From contig OZ024823.1 in the NCBI GenBank assembly GCA_964016985.1, positions 114,661,459 to 114,725,458 of the forward strand: 64,000 nt of DNA. Direction: 5' to 3'. Below, one piece after another: positions 51,184-63,019 of the stretch. Origin of the DNA: Anodontia alba. Lineage: Eukaryota > Mollusca > Bivalvia > Lucinida > Lucinidae. The position numbers were made by a program, and so were the translations under genes. The number at the start of each line of letters is the position of its first letter. Position 1 is the stretch's first letter. The notes under the pieces are model-generated. The model had not been told where the DNA came from and did not search any database. It was given only the letters and a program-made list of their open reading frames with translations.

Positions 51184-51430
51184 AAGCCACATTATGGTTT
51201 GAAATATTTTGATAATTTTAGTAGAGGCATAGATAAGGACCAGTAGGTGTGTCGCTTGCAAGAAAGACAACCCTCGTTGTGATTTTTTCTAGTTACCTCC
51301 CCTGAACTATTTTCTAAGCCAAAAAATTGTGTGTGCCGTAACGTCTTAATGATTTGAAATATTTTGATAATATTTGGTAGAATCACCAGTAGACATGTTG
51401 TATTCAAGAGTACTCTCCCACTCTTCATTA
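51184..51430. repeat. Diverged dispersed repeat (GTAGGTGTGTYGCTTGCAAGAA)
   Basis: A segment with TTTGAAATATTTTGATAAT is present twice (51199 and 51354). The CAGTAGGTGTGTCGCTTGCA part resembles 58812-58845. Confidence 0.5.
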
Positions 51431-51439
51431 TGTACTTAT

Positions 51440-52910
51440 CTCCCCTGATGCCGAAATTTTGTGCTCATAGGGGGTAAACCAGTCTTCTTCAGTCAGTGGT
51501 ACATGAAAGGAATAACTTACATTAACGACATTATAAATAACAGTGGTGAATTTTACTCTGAGCAAGAGTTGAAAACTAAATATAGTATAAAAACAAATTA
51601 TCTTCAAGTTAATGGAATAATACGGTCTGTTAAAGAGTTTCTAAAACTGATATAAACACTTTCACTAAAAAGTTACAACAGCCAATACTTCCCACATACC
51701 TGACAGTGTTTGTCATACCTAATAAAGGTTGCAAGGAGTTTTATAATATATTGAATAAAAATAATGATAAACCTATATCCCAAAGTAAATGGGAAAATAT
51801 ATATGATATAGAAGAAGATACATGGAAAGATATATACTCTTCTCCATTTAAACTAAATGTAGGCACAAATCTTCAGTGGTTTCAGACAAGAATAAACCAC
51901 AGATTATTACCTACTAAGAAATATCTTTATACAATAAACGCTACACGAAGCCCATTATGCAATTCTTGTCAGGTGGAAGAAGATACAATACATATGCTTT
52001 GGACATGTAGAGACACAAAGTCTTTAATTACCCAATTAAAAACATAGTTATTAACATATGATATCAATATAACACTTAGTGAGGAACTGTTTATTTTTAA
52101 TATAGGTAAAACTCTTACACAAGCAGATTTACTAATTATAATTACCACAAAATACTATATCTATTTATCCAAACATCTTAATTCAGCCCTATCCATTGTC
52201 GCTTTGAAACACAAATTAAGAGCAGGATAATAAACACATTGCTACAAAAACAACAGAATGAATGCCTTTGAGACAAAATGGCAAAAGTATAGGGAACTTT
52301 TTGAACATTTTAATAGAAATGAAAGGCTTGATGAGAGATCCTGACACACTTAATTGATAATAGTATTACGGTAAGTCGCTTTATCTGGTCTTGTTGGGGA
52401 GATTCCAGAACAGAATTCTTTCCTTTTTTTTCAAAATCATCTATCTTCAATTTTTTATTGTTTTTTTTTTTTCTGTCTTTTTTCTTTTTTAGAAAACAAA
52501 TTAATTCCCAGTCATTCCTAGAATTTATTTCCTAATATAACTAATAGGCCAGCTTTGAACCTGAAGAGCTAGTAACTGCTGCGATCACCCCCAGTGTATT
52601 GGGAAAGTCAAACCAACATCAGAATGCAAGATCTTTTTTTGGCTCCAATGTTAGCCACTCATCCTACATATTTCGGGTGCATCAGTGAGTGGTGAGGAGG
52701 ACTGTTTGTTGAGGAATGAGTGTGTTTCAGATGTTGTAGTATTGGGGTGATGATTAGAAATATATATAGTAGATTGATTAAAATGTCAGTAAGCAGAGTT
52801 CTGTATAGTATATGTTTGTAAACAATATATTGTAAGATGCATGGAGGGATGGCCCTCCCCGACCCTCTGTGCATCATGTGACGGGGAGAATAAAAAAAAT
52901 GAAAATATTT
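51440..52910 (+). pseudogene. LINE (L1/Tx1-like) 3' end
   Basis: Plus-strand frames read GGKPVFFSQWYMKGITYIND (51468), EFYSEQELKTKYSI, then after a break NKGCKEFYNIL, LQWFQTRINHRLLPTKKYLY, and a zinc-finger-like CNSCQVEEDTIHMLWTC (~51958-52008). An in-frame TAG at 52045 interrupts, and the same frame continues with TLTQADLLIIITTKYYIYLS to about 52229. This is the C-terminal part of an L1/Tx1-type ORF2. Its 3' UTR runs to about 52900, ending AGAATAAAAAAAATGAAA, a polyadenylation-like end. Dead, 5'-truncated. Confidence 0.82.
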
Positions 52911-53268
52911 GATTTTTTTTTAAAGCATTGACTAGAATAAAGCTTTTTGTACATAGGCAGTTACGACAAATGATTTTGCATTAAATCATGACAAAAGTTT
53001 GCAAATTTACTTCTTCTGTGTAAAGCGCCAAGCAAAAAACGACTTTCTGAAAGATATCAAAAACACGGTAGTTCAAGGATAAATATGGTAAGGAGATGAA
53101 CTGTACCAATATTTTGTTTAAATGTGGTAAACATAAACTGTCTAGAGTTTTGTTGCGGTAAGTGAATTGTGAATTGATCAGAGCGGATATGCAAATCACT
53201 TCAGGGCATTTCCTGTAGGTATCAGAGGTAAGAAAAACACTTTTCTTCTGAAGTGGCTTGTTAACACT
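52910..53268. other. No recognised feature
   Basis: The 106-residue minus-strand frame has no recognisable homology and normal AT-rich composition. Confidence 0.4.
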
Positions 53269-53269
53269 T

Positions 53270-53475
53270 AACCTGCTTTTGGCAAATTCAGTAGACAGCA
53301 ACTTTTAGAGAGTTTTTCTTATATTTCCTAGAAAATAAATTCAACATTTCATGCAAATTGTCTCCTTAGGAGACAATTTGCATGCAATGTTGAATTTTAT
53401 TTTCTGAGAAAAATAAGAAAAACATTTGACAATGTCGTTTGCAGAATGTTTACCAAGCATGCTATGTTTTAATTT
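53270..53475. mobile_element. Hairpin repeat with GTCTCCTTAGGAGAC centre
   Basis: A palindrome: AATTCAACATTTCATGCAAATT on the left, GCAATGTTGAATTTTATTTTC on the right, meeting at TTGTCTCCTTAGGAGACAA. The ends TTTTGGCAAATTCAGTAGAC and GTCGTTTGCAGAATG are inverted too. The best-preserved member of the 31543/37325 group. Confidence 0.8.
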
Positions 53476-53669
53476 ATGAAGTGGGGCTAGCTGGAGTAGG
53501 GGGAAGGGGGAAGTAACTGAATAGCTGTGTTTTAACATTTTAAACAGCTATATTTTTTTCCGTTTTATGCGATTTTGAATTGACAGATTAAACTAATATG
53601 CAATACATATTTACTGTCATAGCGATATTCAAAATTGTAGCAGACATTCTAAATTTTCTAAGGCTTGAC

Positions 53670-53785
53670 ATTTCATGTGAATCTAGGAAGATGATTTACA
53701 TGAACTGTGAAGCCTTATTTTCTTGCGGAAAATATAAAAAGAAAAGTATTTTATTATGTTGTCTGTGTCTGTTGTGACTGGGCTA
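53670..53785. mobile_element. Related smaller hairpin
   Basis: CTTGACATTTCATGTGAATC / GATTTACATGAACTGTGAAG pair around CTAGGAA. It ends TATGTTGTCTGTGTCTG. Confidence 0.55.
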
Positions 53786-53820
53786 AAAATAAATGAGTAG
53801 CTGATACAAAGTATTCAACT

Positions 53821-53946
53821 ACAAAAAAAAAAAAAAAAAAAAAAAAGTACTTTGTTTTGGGTGAAACTTAGATTTTAACAACAATAACCTAAAATTATAT
53901 GTTTTTTTTTTTCGTTTTTTTTTTTTTCGTTTTTTTTTTTGTTAAA
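53821..53946. repeat. Poly-A and poly-T tracts
   Basis: About 25 A at 53822-53846 and T runs at 53900-53940 divided by single C or G. No gene. Confidence 0.85.
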
Positions 53947-54189
53947 CTTTTATATTGAAATTCACACATAAAAATAATATGGAAAATCTGTTTAGCTGGT
54001 CCTTCTATTTGTTAATGGACCAATAATGTGATGTTTAATTTCTGTACATGTTACTATATAGACATAGAAATTGTTATTTCTGTTGTTTGTTAGAAACAGT
54101 GATAGGTCTGTTGTAGAATAGCTCTTCGGCCAGAAAAAATATGTTGACATTTTTTTCAAATTTCTCCTCCAAAACATGTTATGGGTAGG

Positions 54190-54300
54190 TTGGAGAAGGC
54201 ACATACGGTAGCGAAGACTCTGATCGACTGCATGGATGTGCAGGCTGATCTGAGTCTTTGCTGGTTGCACATATATTATTGTAGGTTTTGTCATGCGCTT
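54190..54300. mobile_element. GATCAGCCTGC-type dispersed repeat
   Basis: GCGAAGACTCTGATCGACTGC, GTGCAGGCTGATCTGAGTC and TATTGTAGGTTTTGTCATGCG, the last shared with 16264-16290. Confidence 0.65.
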
Positions 54301-54447
54301 GCTCATAATTTTTCTGCTTCTAAATTTCATTTCTCATAATATGCCTATGTGTCTAGGAAAACCTAGACAGTGCCACATGTGAACAACAAAGACCAAGACA
54401 AAACTTGCAAATAGTACGAGCGTATTTACCCTAAAACTCATAGATCT

Positions 54448-54528
54448 GCTGAGTAAATGGTGTAGACCCAGATCTAACTGCTCCTGAGGAAGAGGAGCAG
54501 TTCGATCAGGTTCTACACGGTTAAGTTG
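54448..54528. mobile_element. Hairpin MITE (CAAACAGTGTAGACC family), variant arms
   Basis: The outer arms ATGGTGTAGACCCAGATC and GATCAGGTTCTACACGGTT. The inner arms AACTGCTCCTGAGG / AAGAGGAGCAGTT are unlike other copies yet self-complementary. Confidence 0.72.
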
Positions 54529-54552
54529 GCTCCGCTGGTAGACCTCCCACAT

Positions 54553-55732
54553 CAGGAGTAAGAAAGTAGTACAGCTATTGATAGCTGAGTAAGAAAGTAG
54601 TGAGCTATTTAAGGCTGAGAGAGAAAGTAGTGCAGCTACTGACAGCTAAGTAAGAAAGTAGCACAGCTATTGAAGGCTGAGGGAGAAAGTAGTACAGCTA
54701 TTGACAGCTGAGTAAGAAAGTAGTGCAGCTATTGAAGGCTGAGGGAGAAAGTAGTACAGCTATTGACAGCTGAGTAAGAAAGTAGTGCAGCTGTTGACAG
54801 CTGAGTAAGAAAGTAGTGCAGCTATTGACAGCTGAGTAAGAAAGTAGTGCAGCTATTGAAGGCTGAGGGAGAAAGTAGTACAGCTATTGACGGCTAGGTA
54901 AGAAGGTAGCGCAGCTGTTGAAGGCTAAAGGAGAAAGTAGTGCAGCTATTGACAGCTGAGTAAGAAAGGAGAGCAGCTATTGACAGCTGAGTAAGAAAGT
55001 AGTGCAGCTATTGAAAGCTGAGTAAGAAAGTAGCACAGCTTTTGAAAGCTGAGGGAGGAAGTAGTGTAGCAGTTAACAGCTGAGGGAGAAAGTATCACAG
55101 CTACTGAAGGCTGAGGGAGAAAGTAGTGCAGCTATTGACCGCTGAGTAAGAAAGAAGTGTAGCTATTGACAACTGAGTAAGAAAGTAGTGCAACTGTTGA
55201 AGGCTGAGGGAGAAAGTAGTACAACTATTAAAGGCTGAGGGAGAAAGTAGTGCAGCTGTTGAAGGCTGAGTAAGAAAGTAGTGCAGCAGTTGAAAGCTGA
55301 GCTAGAAAGTCATTCAGCTATTGATTGCTGAGTAAGAATGTGCCGCTGTTGATAGCTGAGTAAGAAAGTAGTGCCGGTATTGAAGGTAGAGTAAGAAAAT
55401 AGTGCAGCGAATGAAAGCTGAGTAAGAAAGTAGTGCAGCTTTTGAAGGCTGAGTAAAAGAGTAGTTCACCTATAGAAGACTGAGTAAGAAAGTAGCCCAG
55501 ATTTTGAAGGCTAAGTAAGAAAGTAGGGCAGCTATTGAAGGCTGAGTATGAAAGTAGTGCAGATTTTGAAGGCAGAGTAAAAAAGTAGTATAGCAATTGA
55601 AGGTTGAGCATGAAAGTAGTGCAGCTATTAAAAGCTGAGCAAGCAAGTAGTGTAGCCATTGAAGGCAGAGCAAGAAAGTAGTTTAGCTATTGAATGTTGA
55701 GTAAGAAAATAGTGTAGCTATTGACAACTGAA
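54553..55732. repeat. 31-bp minisatellite, ~38 units
   Basis: The unit consensus is about GCTGAGTAAGAAAGTAGTGC + AGCTATTGACA, alternating with GAGGGAGAAAGTAGT and TTGAAG variants. Variants differ by substitution, with almost no length change. Because 31 is not a multiple of three, each strand cycles through frames, producing the short Ser/Leu/Phe-rich minus-strand frames at 55318-55673, which I reject as genes. Confidence 0.95.
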
Positions 55733-56328
55733 AAATTAATCGTTTCTCTAAGTGGCCGTTTCTGTCTTTGGGTTCTTATCTCAGTCAAAATGCAAAGACT
55801 GACTGGTAAACATTGTAGATCTTGGCGAGGCAGCTCATTATGAGCTGTGTCATCTGGATATACACTGTAAAAGTGTATGATTTAGTCTACAGGGCTGAAA
55901 GGGTTGACTTCCTCCGCTAGAGACAGGATGTACTGCAGCAAAAGGGAGAACACTTCATAAAGAAGATGTAAATTCAGCAGTCAAGTGTGCTGATTATCAT
56001 AGAGGTTTTTAAATTAGCTGTAGTTGGTTTAAAAAAGTCAGATGACTAGGATATCAGTTTCAAATCCTGTCAAAATGCGTGTAACTGAACAAAAATGTAC
56101 TGTTATTTAGATTATATGATTTAATATTGACCTTCAATGAAGTATTTGGCAACAAACTGCGAAAAAAAAGTCCAAAAAACTATGCTTTTGCTGTGTTTTG
56201 TATACAGTAAGTTATGATAGCCTCCATTAAATCACATTAGTCAATGCACAAAATGCTGGTTTTCACTTGTTGATGCTGGTGTGCCAAGTTGCCTAAATGA
56301 CTATTTCAGCTATGCCAATCAAAATGTT
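55733..56328. other. No recognised feature
   Basis: 55795-55880 has GTAAACATTGTAGATCTTG..ATCTGGATATACACTGTAAA, a possible decayed CAAACAGTGTAGACC hairpin. Otherwise nothing. Confidence 0.4.
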
Positions 56329-56610
56329 CATTACGAAAACAGGCCAATTCAAATAACCAATAGAGAATTTTACCACCAAAAAATGAAAACTTACAGATGA
56401 AAAACTGGTCGTTTTCATATTTCTGCTCAAAACATAGATTGTGGGTATTTGTTAGAACCGCCTCAGCGAGGTGGTTCTAACTGATACCCAAAATGTATGT
56501 GTTTGAGCAGAAATAAAAAAAAATTAATGTATACCCTTGTAAACCCCAGTTTTACTGTATAAAAGTGGGATTTAAGGGAGTCAAAACTGTATAGGTGTGT
56601 TTTCGTGATG
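56329..56610. mobile_element. ~280-bp hairpin MITE, copy 7
   Basis: Full-length: CATTACGAAAACAGGCCAAT to ATAGGTGTGTTTTCGTGATG, with central GTTAGAACCGCCTCAGCGAGG. Confidence 0.87.
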
Positions 56611-56927
56611 TTCTGAGACATATGTGGATAGGGAAACCTAAATCAGCTAGTGCATCTATGCAGTTTGATTTGCGTCTTAGCTACCTGTTGATATATTGTA
56701 CACTATCCAATCATGCTGTAAGTGAATAGCAGAGACCCTAACCAGACCGGGCATGTGTACAAAAAGGCTGGGTAATAAGAGCTGAAAAGATAATCGATTA
56801 TCAGTCCTGCAATTACGATCGATTGTGATAATCATTTAGTAATCACGAAAGATTTGGTCATAATTTTACCTGTCTGTCTGAGCATGGCTCTTACCATATG
56901 TTAAACTTTACTGTATGTATTTGGTCA

Positions 56928-57005
56928 GACAGGCCTGAGCAAACAGTGTAGACCTGGATGAGACGCCGCAAATGCGGCGTCTCATCTGGGGCTACACTGT
57001 TTGCC
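56928..57005. mobile_element. Hairpin MITE (CAAACAGTGTAGACC family) with compensatory change
   Basis: GCAAACAGTGTAGACC..GATGAGACGCCGC / GCGGCGTCTCATC..GGCTACACTGTTTGC. Compared with GATCAGAC / GTCTGATC in most copies, both arms carry the matching exchange GATGAGAC / GTCTCATC. Confidence 0.82.
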
Positions 57006-57357
57006 ACTCATCCAGCTAACTTTAGACACAACATTGGGTAATAAATTAATTGTACTTGTTCAAATTATAAAGTATGGTAAGGAGAAGAGGTGACTGAATA
57101 CTAAGGGTAAATACGGTAAAGTAACAGACACAGAAATCAAATGATCCATTATTAGCAAATCTGTAAGGATAATCATTATTGTGAAATTTATCGATCTATT
57201 AATTATCCGATTTATTGTGCCAGCCTTAGTGGACAGGCTGATGCAGGCCTTCACTGTCCATGCACTGGAAGCTTGGTGCAGCCTGGTCATTATTTCAGTA
57301 GCTTGTGACACATAGCATTTGCTTGGAGCAGCCCAGTTATTATTTCAATAGTTTATT
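57006..57357. other. No recognised feature
   Basis: TTAATTATCCGATTTATTG-type AT-rich sequence; no gene. Confidence 0.4.
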
Positions 57358-58372
57358 ATGCTCCCCGAAGAATTTCGGGGGAGCATATAGTCGCCGCTTC
57401 GTCCGTGCGTCCGTGTGTCCGTGCGTCCGTGCGTCCGTACGTCCGTGTGTCCGTGCGTCCGTGCGTCCGTCCCGCTCTTGTCCACGCAAATTCTCGGAAA
57501 CTGCTTGTCGGATGTCAATGAAACTTCATGGGAATATTAAGTATCAAAGGTGGATGCGCATATCACCTGCGTGTTCTGGTTCGATGATTTTTCCAAGAGT
57601 TATTGCCCTTTGATGAGTTCTGCATGAATATATAGGGTACTGTTCGTGTCCACGCGAATTCTCGGAAACTACTAGTCGGATTTCATTGAAACTTCATGGG
57701 AATATTAAGTATGGAAGGTGGATGTGCATATCACCTGCGTGTTCTGGTTCGATGATTTTTCCAAGAGTTATTGCCCTTTGATGAGTTCTGCATGAATATA
57801 TAGGGTACTGTTCGTGTCCACGCAAATTCTTAGCAAATACTGGCAGAAATTCAACGAAATTTTAATGGAATCTTAAGCAGCAATAGGGGATGCGCATATT
57901 GTTCAATCTTTCTGGTTAGATGATTTGTCACAGAGTCATGCTACTTTGTTTAAAGCTGCAGTGTAAGGTCACTGGCTATTTTTAGAAAAGAATTTGTCAA
58001 CACTCTAGTGCCTACATTTATTGATGGATTTTGATATAACTTCAAACAAATGTTGGGTATGATAATATCTTGAGCATGTTTGACATTCAGGGTCCTGGGC
58101 TCAAGGTCAAGGTCACTGTGGCTATTTTTAGAAAAACTTTGTTTTTGCTCTAGTGCCTAGATTTATTATTTATTCCAACTTTTATGTTGCTGATGTTTGT
58201 ATGACAGTGCCTTCAGGCAAGCTTATCTGTCCACCAACAGGTTTTGTGATACTCCATTTTGAAGTACAGTGAGTATACACAGTATACCGCTCTTTATCTA
58301 GGATAATGTTTCCTGTTCCGACTATTGCATGTTCGGGGAGCATCCATCGGTTTCACCGATATTCTTGTTACA
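57358..58372. mobile_element. ~1 kb repeat element with CCGTGCGT array and tandem ~170-bp unit
   Basis: It starts TATGCTCCCCGAAGAATTTC (a hairpin, CCCCGAAG.TTCGGGG) and ends near GTTCGGGGAGCATCCATCG. After a CCGTGCGT stretch (57400-57470), two tandem units begin GTCCACGC(A/G)AATTCTCGG at 57480 and 57649, with a partial third at 57816. No protein. This layout (hairpin, CCGT array, short tandem units) recurs at 20533-21056 and suggests a non-autonomous family; a Helitron-like nature is only a guess. Confidence 0.65.
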
Positions 58373-58544
58373 CATGACATTGTTCTAAAATTAAGCTTAA
58401 AAGCAGGAAAAAATGGGGTATATAAAAATGATCATAAAGTTTTGTCTTAAATATTATCTGTTAAAATGTTGTTTTCAGATATGTTCAGATATGTGATAAA
58501 CTTCCAATAATGAGAATAAATAGCTTCTTCTGAGATTTAAAAAA

Positions 58545-58735
58545 CAACAACAAAAAAACAAAAAACAAAACAAAACAAAACAAAAACAACAACAACAAAA
58601 AAACAACAACAAAGAAAACAACAACAACAAAAAAAACAAAAAAAAAACAAACAAAAAAAACAAAAAAACAAAACAAAAAAAAAACAAAAACAAAACAAAA
58701 CAAAAAAACAACAACAACAAAAAACAAACAAAAAA
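58545..58735. repeat. (CAA)n/(CAAAA)n simple repeat
   Basis: About 190 bp of CAA, CAAAA and CAAAAA units. The Phe/Cys/Val frames on the minus strand are artefacts. Confidence 0.95.
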
Positions 58736-58739
58736 GAAA

Positions 58740-59380
58740 TCTTATGCAGGCCATAATTCAAATACTGTTTGAGATAACTTGATAATTTTTGTTATGAACA
58801 TATATCAGGTCAAGTAGGTGTGTTGCATGCAAGAAGAACAACTTTTGATCTATTGATGTTTTAGCCCAATAAAATATAGCAAATACCTTTACAAGGCATT
58901 TATTTTTGCCATTATTTCTGAATATGTACTTTCACAAATTCAATTTATTTGCAAAAATTCTCTATCCTGTACAAATAATCACATCAAAAGTCACTAACAG
59001 GTGATTTTTTAACAAAAATAAACAAAACAAAATAAAAAAATTAAAACAAAATAAATGAATAAAAGAACATGCAAAAATAAAATCATTTTTGACTGGATTA
59101 AAACTGAAATGATTTTTTATCGTATCTCTGAATCAATATTGGCAACATTAATTCACAGATACGATAAAAAATAAATTTCATTTCAAGAACGAGAGACTAA
59201 CTGAAATTTTACAGGCTCTCAGGTGCCACATTTGATGATTGTATTAATACAATTGATCAAATTATTAAAACTTTCTTGGATAATAAAATGTCTATTTTTG
59301 AAGAATATGGATCCTTTACTGTTAATAGATGAAACATTTAAAGATTTAAAGACTTTGACGAAAGGATAATTTTATTTTAA
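58740..59380. other. AT-rich; one hairpin at 59098-59185
   Basis: CTGAAATGATTTTTTATCGTA..TCTGAATC pairs with GATTC..ATACGATAAAAAATAAATTTCA, a ~85-bp foldback repeat. The first part (58750-58860) resembles 51184-51310. Confidence 0.5.
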
Positions 59381-59383
59381 TTG

Positions 59384-59384
59384 C

Positions 59385-59415
<31 letters not shown>

Positions 59416-59545
59416 TAAGAGAAAAGTCCACGGAGTACCACAATCACAAACCGCAGCCCTTCTCAGACACCAAGAGGTAGAGGAAACCGACAAAACCAAA
59501 CAAGCACAAATTGAAAAAAAAACGCACGAAAAGCACTACGATTAG
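59384..59545. repeat. Dispersed repeat (AGAGAAAAGTCCA family), copy 2, with poly-A
   Basis: A poly-A tract at 59384-59412 is followed by GGTAAGAGAAAAGTCCACGG, CAAACCGCAGCCCTTCTCAG and ACACCAAGAGGTAGAGGAAA, as at 50777-50905. Confidence 0.75.
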
Positions 59546-59859
59546 GTCTCTCTTCCCCAAGCAATGCTAAAAGGATTGAAAAAACACAAAAACGGGATAC
59601 GGTACTTTCACTAGTGAAAAATAACATGCTCATGTTATTTTCACTCCTCGTTTCGGACTGCGGTTGTCATTTTACAGAAAACTGACCAATGATAACTTAG
59701 TACAACATTGGTTTCAACATGAGTTTCCAAGTCCTCAGTATATATCCCTTACTCATGACAGCAACGGAATTTGAAGGGTTCAACAAACTAGTAGAATAAG
59801 TCACATATCTCGGTTTAGTCTCTAAAGCAGCAAATTCGGACATAAGCCAAATGCTCCTT

Positions 59860-61558
59860 CGATCCAGGTCAGCTTATGCCGTCGCCTTTTGTCCGTTGCT
59901 CGTCCATTCATCTATCTGTCCGTTCCGTCCGTACGTCTTTCCGTCCATTTATTTTTCATATTTTCAACAAAACCTCTCGAACCGTCTAATGGATTGACTC
60001 GAAACTTGGTTTGGGGCATTAAGATGAACCAGTAGATCTTAAAAAAAAAAAAAAAAAAAAAGAAAGATAAAATCTTTCCGATCCTAAATCCAATTTAGCC
60101 GCCATGGCCGCCGTCTTAAAAATATATTTCGAACTTCTACGTCTGAACCGAAAAGCCAACTGACTCAAAACTTGGTAGGAAGTATCTAGGTGACTTGTAG
60201 ACCAAATGTAGCTTAAATCGTTCTGATCGGAAATCCAAGATGGCCGCCATGGCCACCATCTTAAAAATCTATTTTGAACTTCTTCTACTGAACCAAAAGG
60301 CCAATTGACTGGCAACTTGGTAGGAAATATTGGAGCGACCTTTAGGTAAAAGTAGCTAAAAATATTCCAATCTAAATTCCAAGCTGGCCGCCATGGCCGC
60401 CATCTTGAAAATCTATTCTGGACTTCTTCATCTGAATCGAAAAGCAAATTGACTCGAAACTTGTAGGAAATATCGGGGCGACCTGTAGATAAAAATAACT
60501 GAAATCGATCCGTTCCAAATCCGCCATGGTCGCCATACTGAAAATCTATTTTGAACTTCTTCTCCTGAACCGAAAGGCCAGTTGACTCGAAACTTGGTAG
60601 GAAGTATCCAGGCGACTTGTAGATCAAAGATAAGGTCGTTCTGATCAGAAATCCAAAATGGCCACCATAGCCGCCATTTTGAAATCTATTTTGAACTTCT
60701 ACTGAAACGAAAGGCCAATTTTCTCGAAACTTGTTAGGAAATATCAGGGTTACGTGAAGATCAAAAGAAGCTAAAACTATTCCAAGCGAAGATCAAAGGT
60801 GGCTACTATGGCCGTCTTCTTGAAAATCTATTTTGAACTTCTTCTAATGAACCGAAAGGCCAATTTACAGGAAACCTAGTAGGAAGTATTGGGGCCATTT
60901 GTAGATCAAAAAATAGTTGTTCTGATCAGAAATCCAAGGTGGCCGCCATGGCTGACATCTTGTAAATCTGTTTTGAACTTCTACTGAACCATAGGTTCAA
61001 TTGATTTGAAACTTAATAGATAGTATCAGGGTGACCTGTAGTTCAAAATAGCTAAAACTGTTTCAATGGGATATTCAAAATGTCCGCCATGGCCGACATC
61101 TTGAAAATCTATTTTGAACTTCTTCTTCTGAACGAATAGGCCATTTTAGAAATCAATAGGAAATATCAGAGCAATTTGTGGATAAAAACTGGATCAAACA
61201 TTCCGATCAGAAATCCAAGAAGACCGCCACCGCAGCCATCTTGAAAATAATTTTGAACTTTTTCTCCTGAACCAAAAGGCCAGTTTACTCAAAACTTGGT
61301 AGGAAATACCGGGTTAACGTACATCAGAAATAACTAAAATCGTTCCGATCCAAAATTTAAGATGGCCGCCACCGCCGCCATCTTGAAATTATATTTTGAA
61401 CTTCTTTGAAAGGCTAGTTGACTCAAACTTGGTAGGAAGTATCATAGCGTCTTGTAGATTAAAAAAAACAAACAAAAAAAACCTCCCAAAACAAACCCCC
61501 AAAAACAACAACAAACAAACAAACAAACAAACAAACAAACAAACAAAAAAAAAAAAAA

Positions 61559-61592
<34 letters not shown>

Positions 61593-61800
61593 AACAAAAA
61601 ACAAAACAAAAAAACAACAACAACAAAAACACTGAAATTGTTACGATCAGAAATCCTGGCTGGCTAAGGCAAAGAGACTTAAGTGACTTAAAACTTGATA
61701 GGAAGTATCGGGGTGACTAGTTCAAAACTAGCTAAATCATTTTCATGGGGATTGGGCAAGTTGTTACATGTGAGCGACCTTTGACTCTAAGAGCCTCTTA
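59860..61800. repeat. Element with ~140-bp tandem units containing ATGGCCGCCATGGCCGCCAT
   Basis: A CCGTCCG-type stretch (59900-59950) leads into about ten units with anchors near 60100, 60239, 60386, 60523, 60659, 60797, 60941, 61082, 61212 and 61360. A unit reads AATCCAAGATGGCCGCCATG, CATCTTGAAAATCTATTTTG, AACTTCTTCT.CTGAACC, GAAAGGCCAATTGACTCGAA and CTTGGTAGGAAATATCGGGG. Poly-A at 60040-60060 and A-rich repeats at 61460-61630 interrupt it. The 202-residue minus-strand frame (60019-60627) is a translation of these repeats. Confidence 0.88.
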
Positions 61801-62640
61801 TTTTGAATGATCATTCCATGCTCCTGGTGAAAAGGAATACATGAAGAAACCATGTTGGCCGGATGTGTCTTTCACAGTGAAAATTATTATTGTCATAATT
61901 CTCATTAATTACCATCATGTTTTTATTTGATGGAGCAAACTGCTTCTAATAAATGTTCAGTAGCGACATATGCTCTGCTGCTTTGTTACTAGAGACCTCC
62001 AATTTTAACACTTGTTTGTTGCATCTCTACTTTGTTCGGCATCGACGTTTCATTTATGACATTTATTTTGTCATTATTTATTGCTCATCGCTCCTTATTT
62101 TTATGCCTATGGATGTCTGTACTTCTTGATCGTGGATTTCCGCGGTATCATTGCTTATATTTTATATATTCGATATATATTCTAAATACATATATTACAA
62201 TTTGCTATACGCACTTTCCAAAATCATGCCACTCTCCAAACGTTCACATGAGTTAATACATATCAACGAACAAAATCTCATGCAGAAATTGCGGCTACAA
62301 GCAATTTGTTGTAAGTACCCAAGTAGCGGTTAATAATGTATAATGAAGCCATTCGTCATCATGATTAAATCGTTTGACTTGAGCAATTAAAAAGGACGTT
62401 GTTATCTGTGTTATGAAATAACAAACTATATATTGCCAGATGGATTTAACCTTAACTTACAGTTACGATAAGAGAATGCAATTTATTTGTACAACAAAGG
62501 AGTTTTAGAAATTATTGACAAGAAGTACCGAAAACAATAACAGATATTAGTAATGGAAATTGCACAGTAAATATTCTAGTAACATGTTTTGTTTTCAACA
62601 TAATGGTATTACTGGTTTTTGCCCTGGATTTTTATCTTTA
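61801..62640. other. No gene; dispersed repeat at 62040-62165
   Basis: 62040-62165 (TTCATTTATGACATTTATTTTG, TCATTATTTATTGCTCATCGC) resembles 25690-25800 and 63100-63185. The short frames here are not supported. Confidence 0.45.
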
Positions 62641-62659
62641 ATACTTTATCAGATTTCAT

Positions 62660-62946
62660 AAGGTAACGTACTTAACAGACTCATTATGAGAAACTGACCA
62701 AAGGTAATATCTGACACATGATAACATTAGAATGTTTCTTCCTCGAGGTGCACCAGAACGACCAATATAAAATTTTGCCCCTAAAGTAATAGAGGCGGTC
62801 CTCTTCAACGAACTTCGAAAACCGGAAAATCTTCGTCTAATCATAGTGAAACCTATGAATATATCAAACGAGAGGTCTCTTGCCGCCTGTCTTCCTCTGC
62901 AATTTGGCTTTTCCACAGGCGCTCCCTTAACACAGGTTTTACTGTA
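62660..62946. mobile_element. Possible pogo-like MITE with CAGTAAAACCTGTGTTAAG end
   Basis: On the minus strand, TA then CAGTAAAACCTGTGTTAAGG at about 62946-62925 resembles pogo/Tigger-type termini. The other end was not found. The 105-residue minus-strand frame inside is probably non-coding. Confidence 0.45.
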
Positions 62947-63019
62947 CATTCCATGGTATCCCTGGAAGGGCACACAGCTGCTTTAAGTGCGCGAGTCTAC
63001 TATCTGATACTGATTTGGC

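Noticed and set aside
54553..55732. CRISPR-like array
   Set aside because: The 31-bp units are contiguous with no unique spacers, in a eukaryotic context, so it is a minisatellite.
60019..60627. 202-residue minus-strand frame
   Set aside because: It is a translation of ~140-bp tandem repeats; the apparent protein repeat follows the DNA repeat and breaks where unit length shifts.
62656..62973. 105-residue minus-strand frame
   Set aside because: It begins near a pogo-like terminus and has no recognisable domain, so it is more likely MITE sequence.
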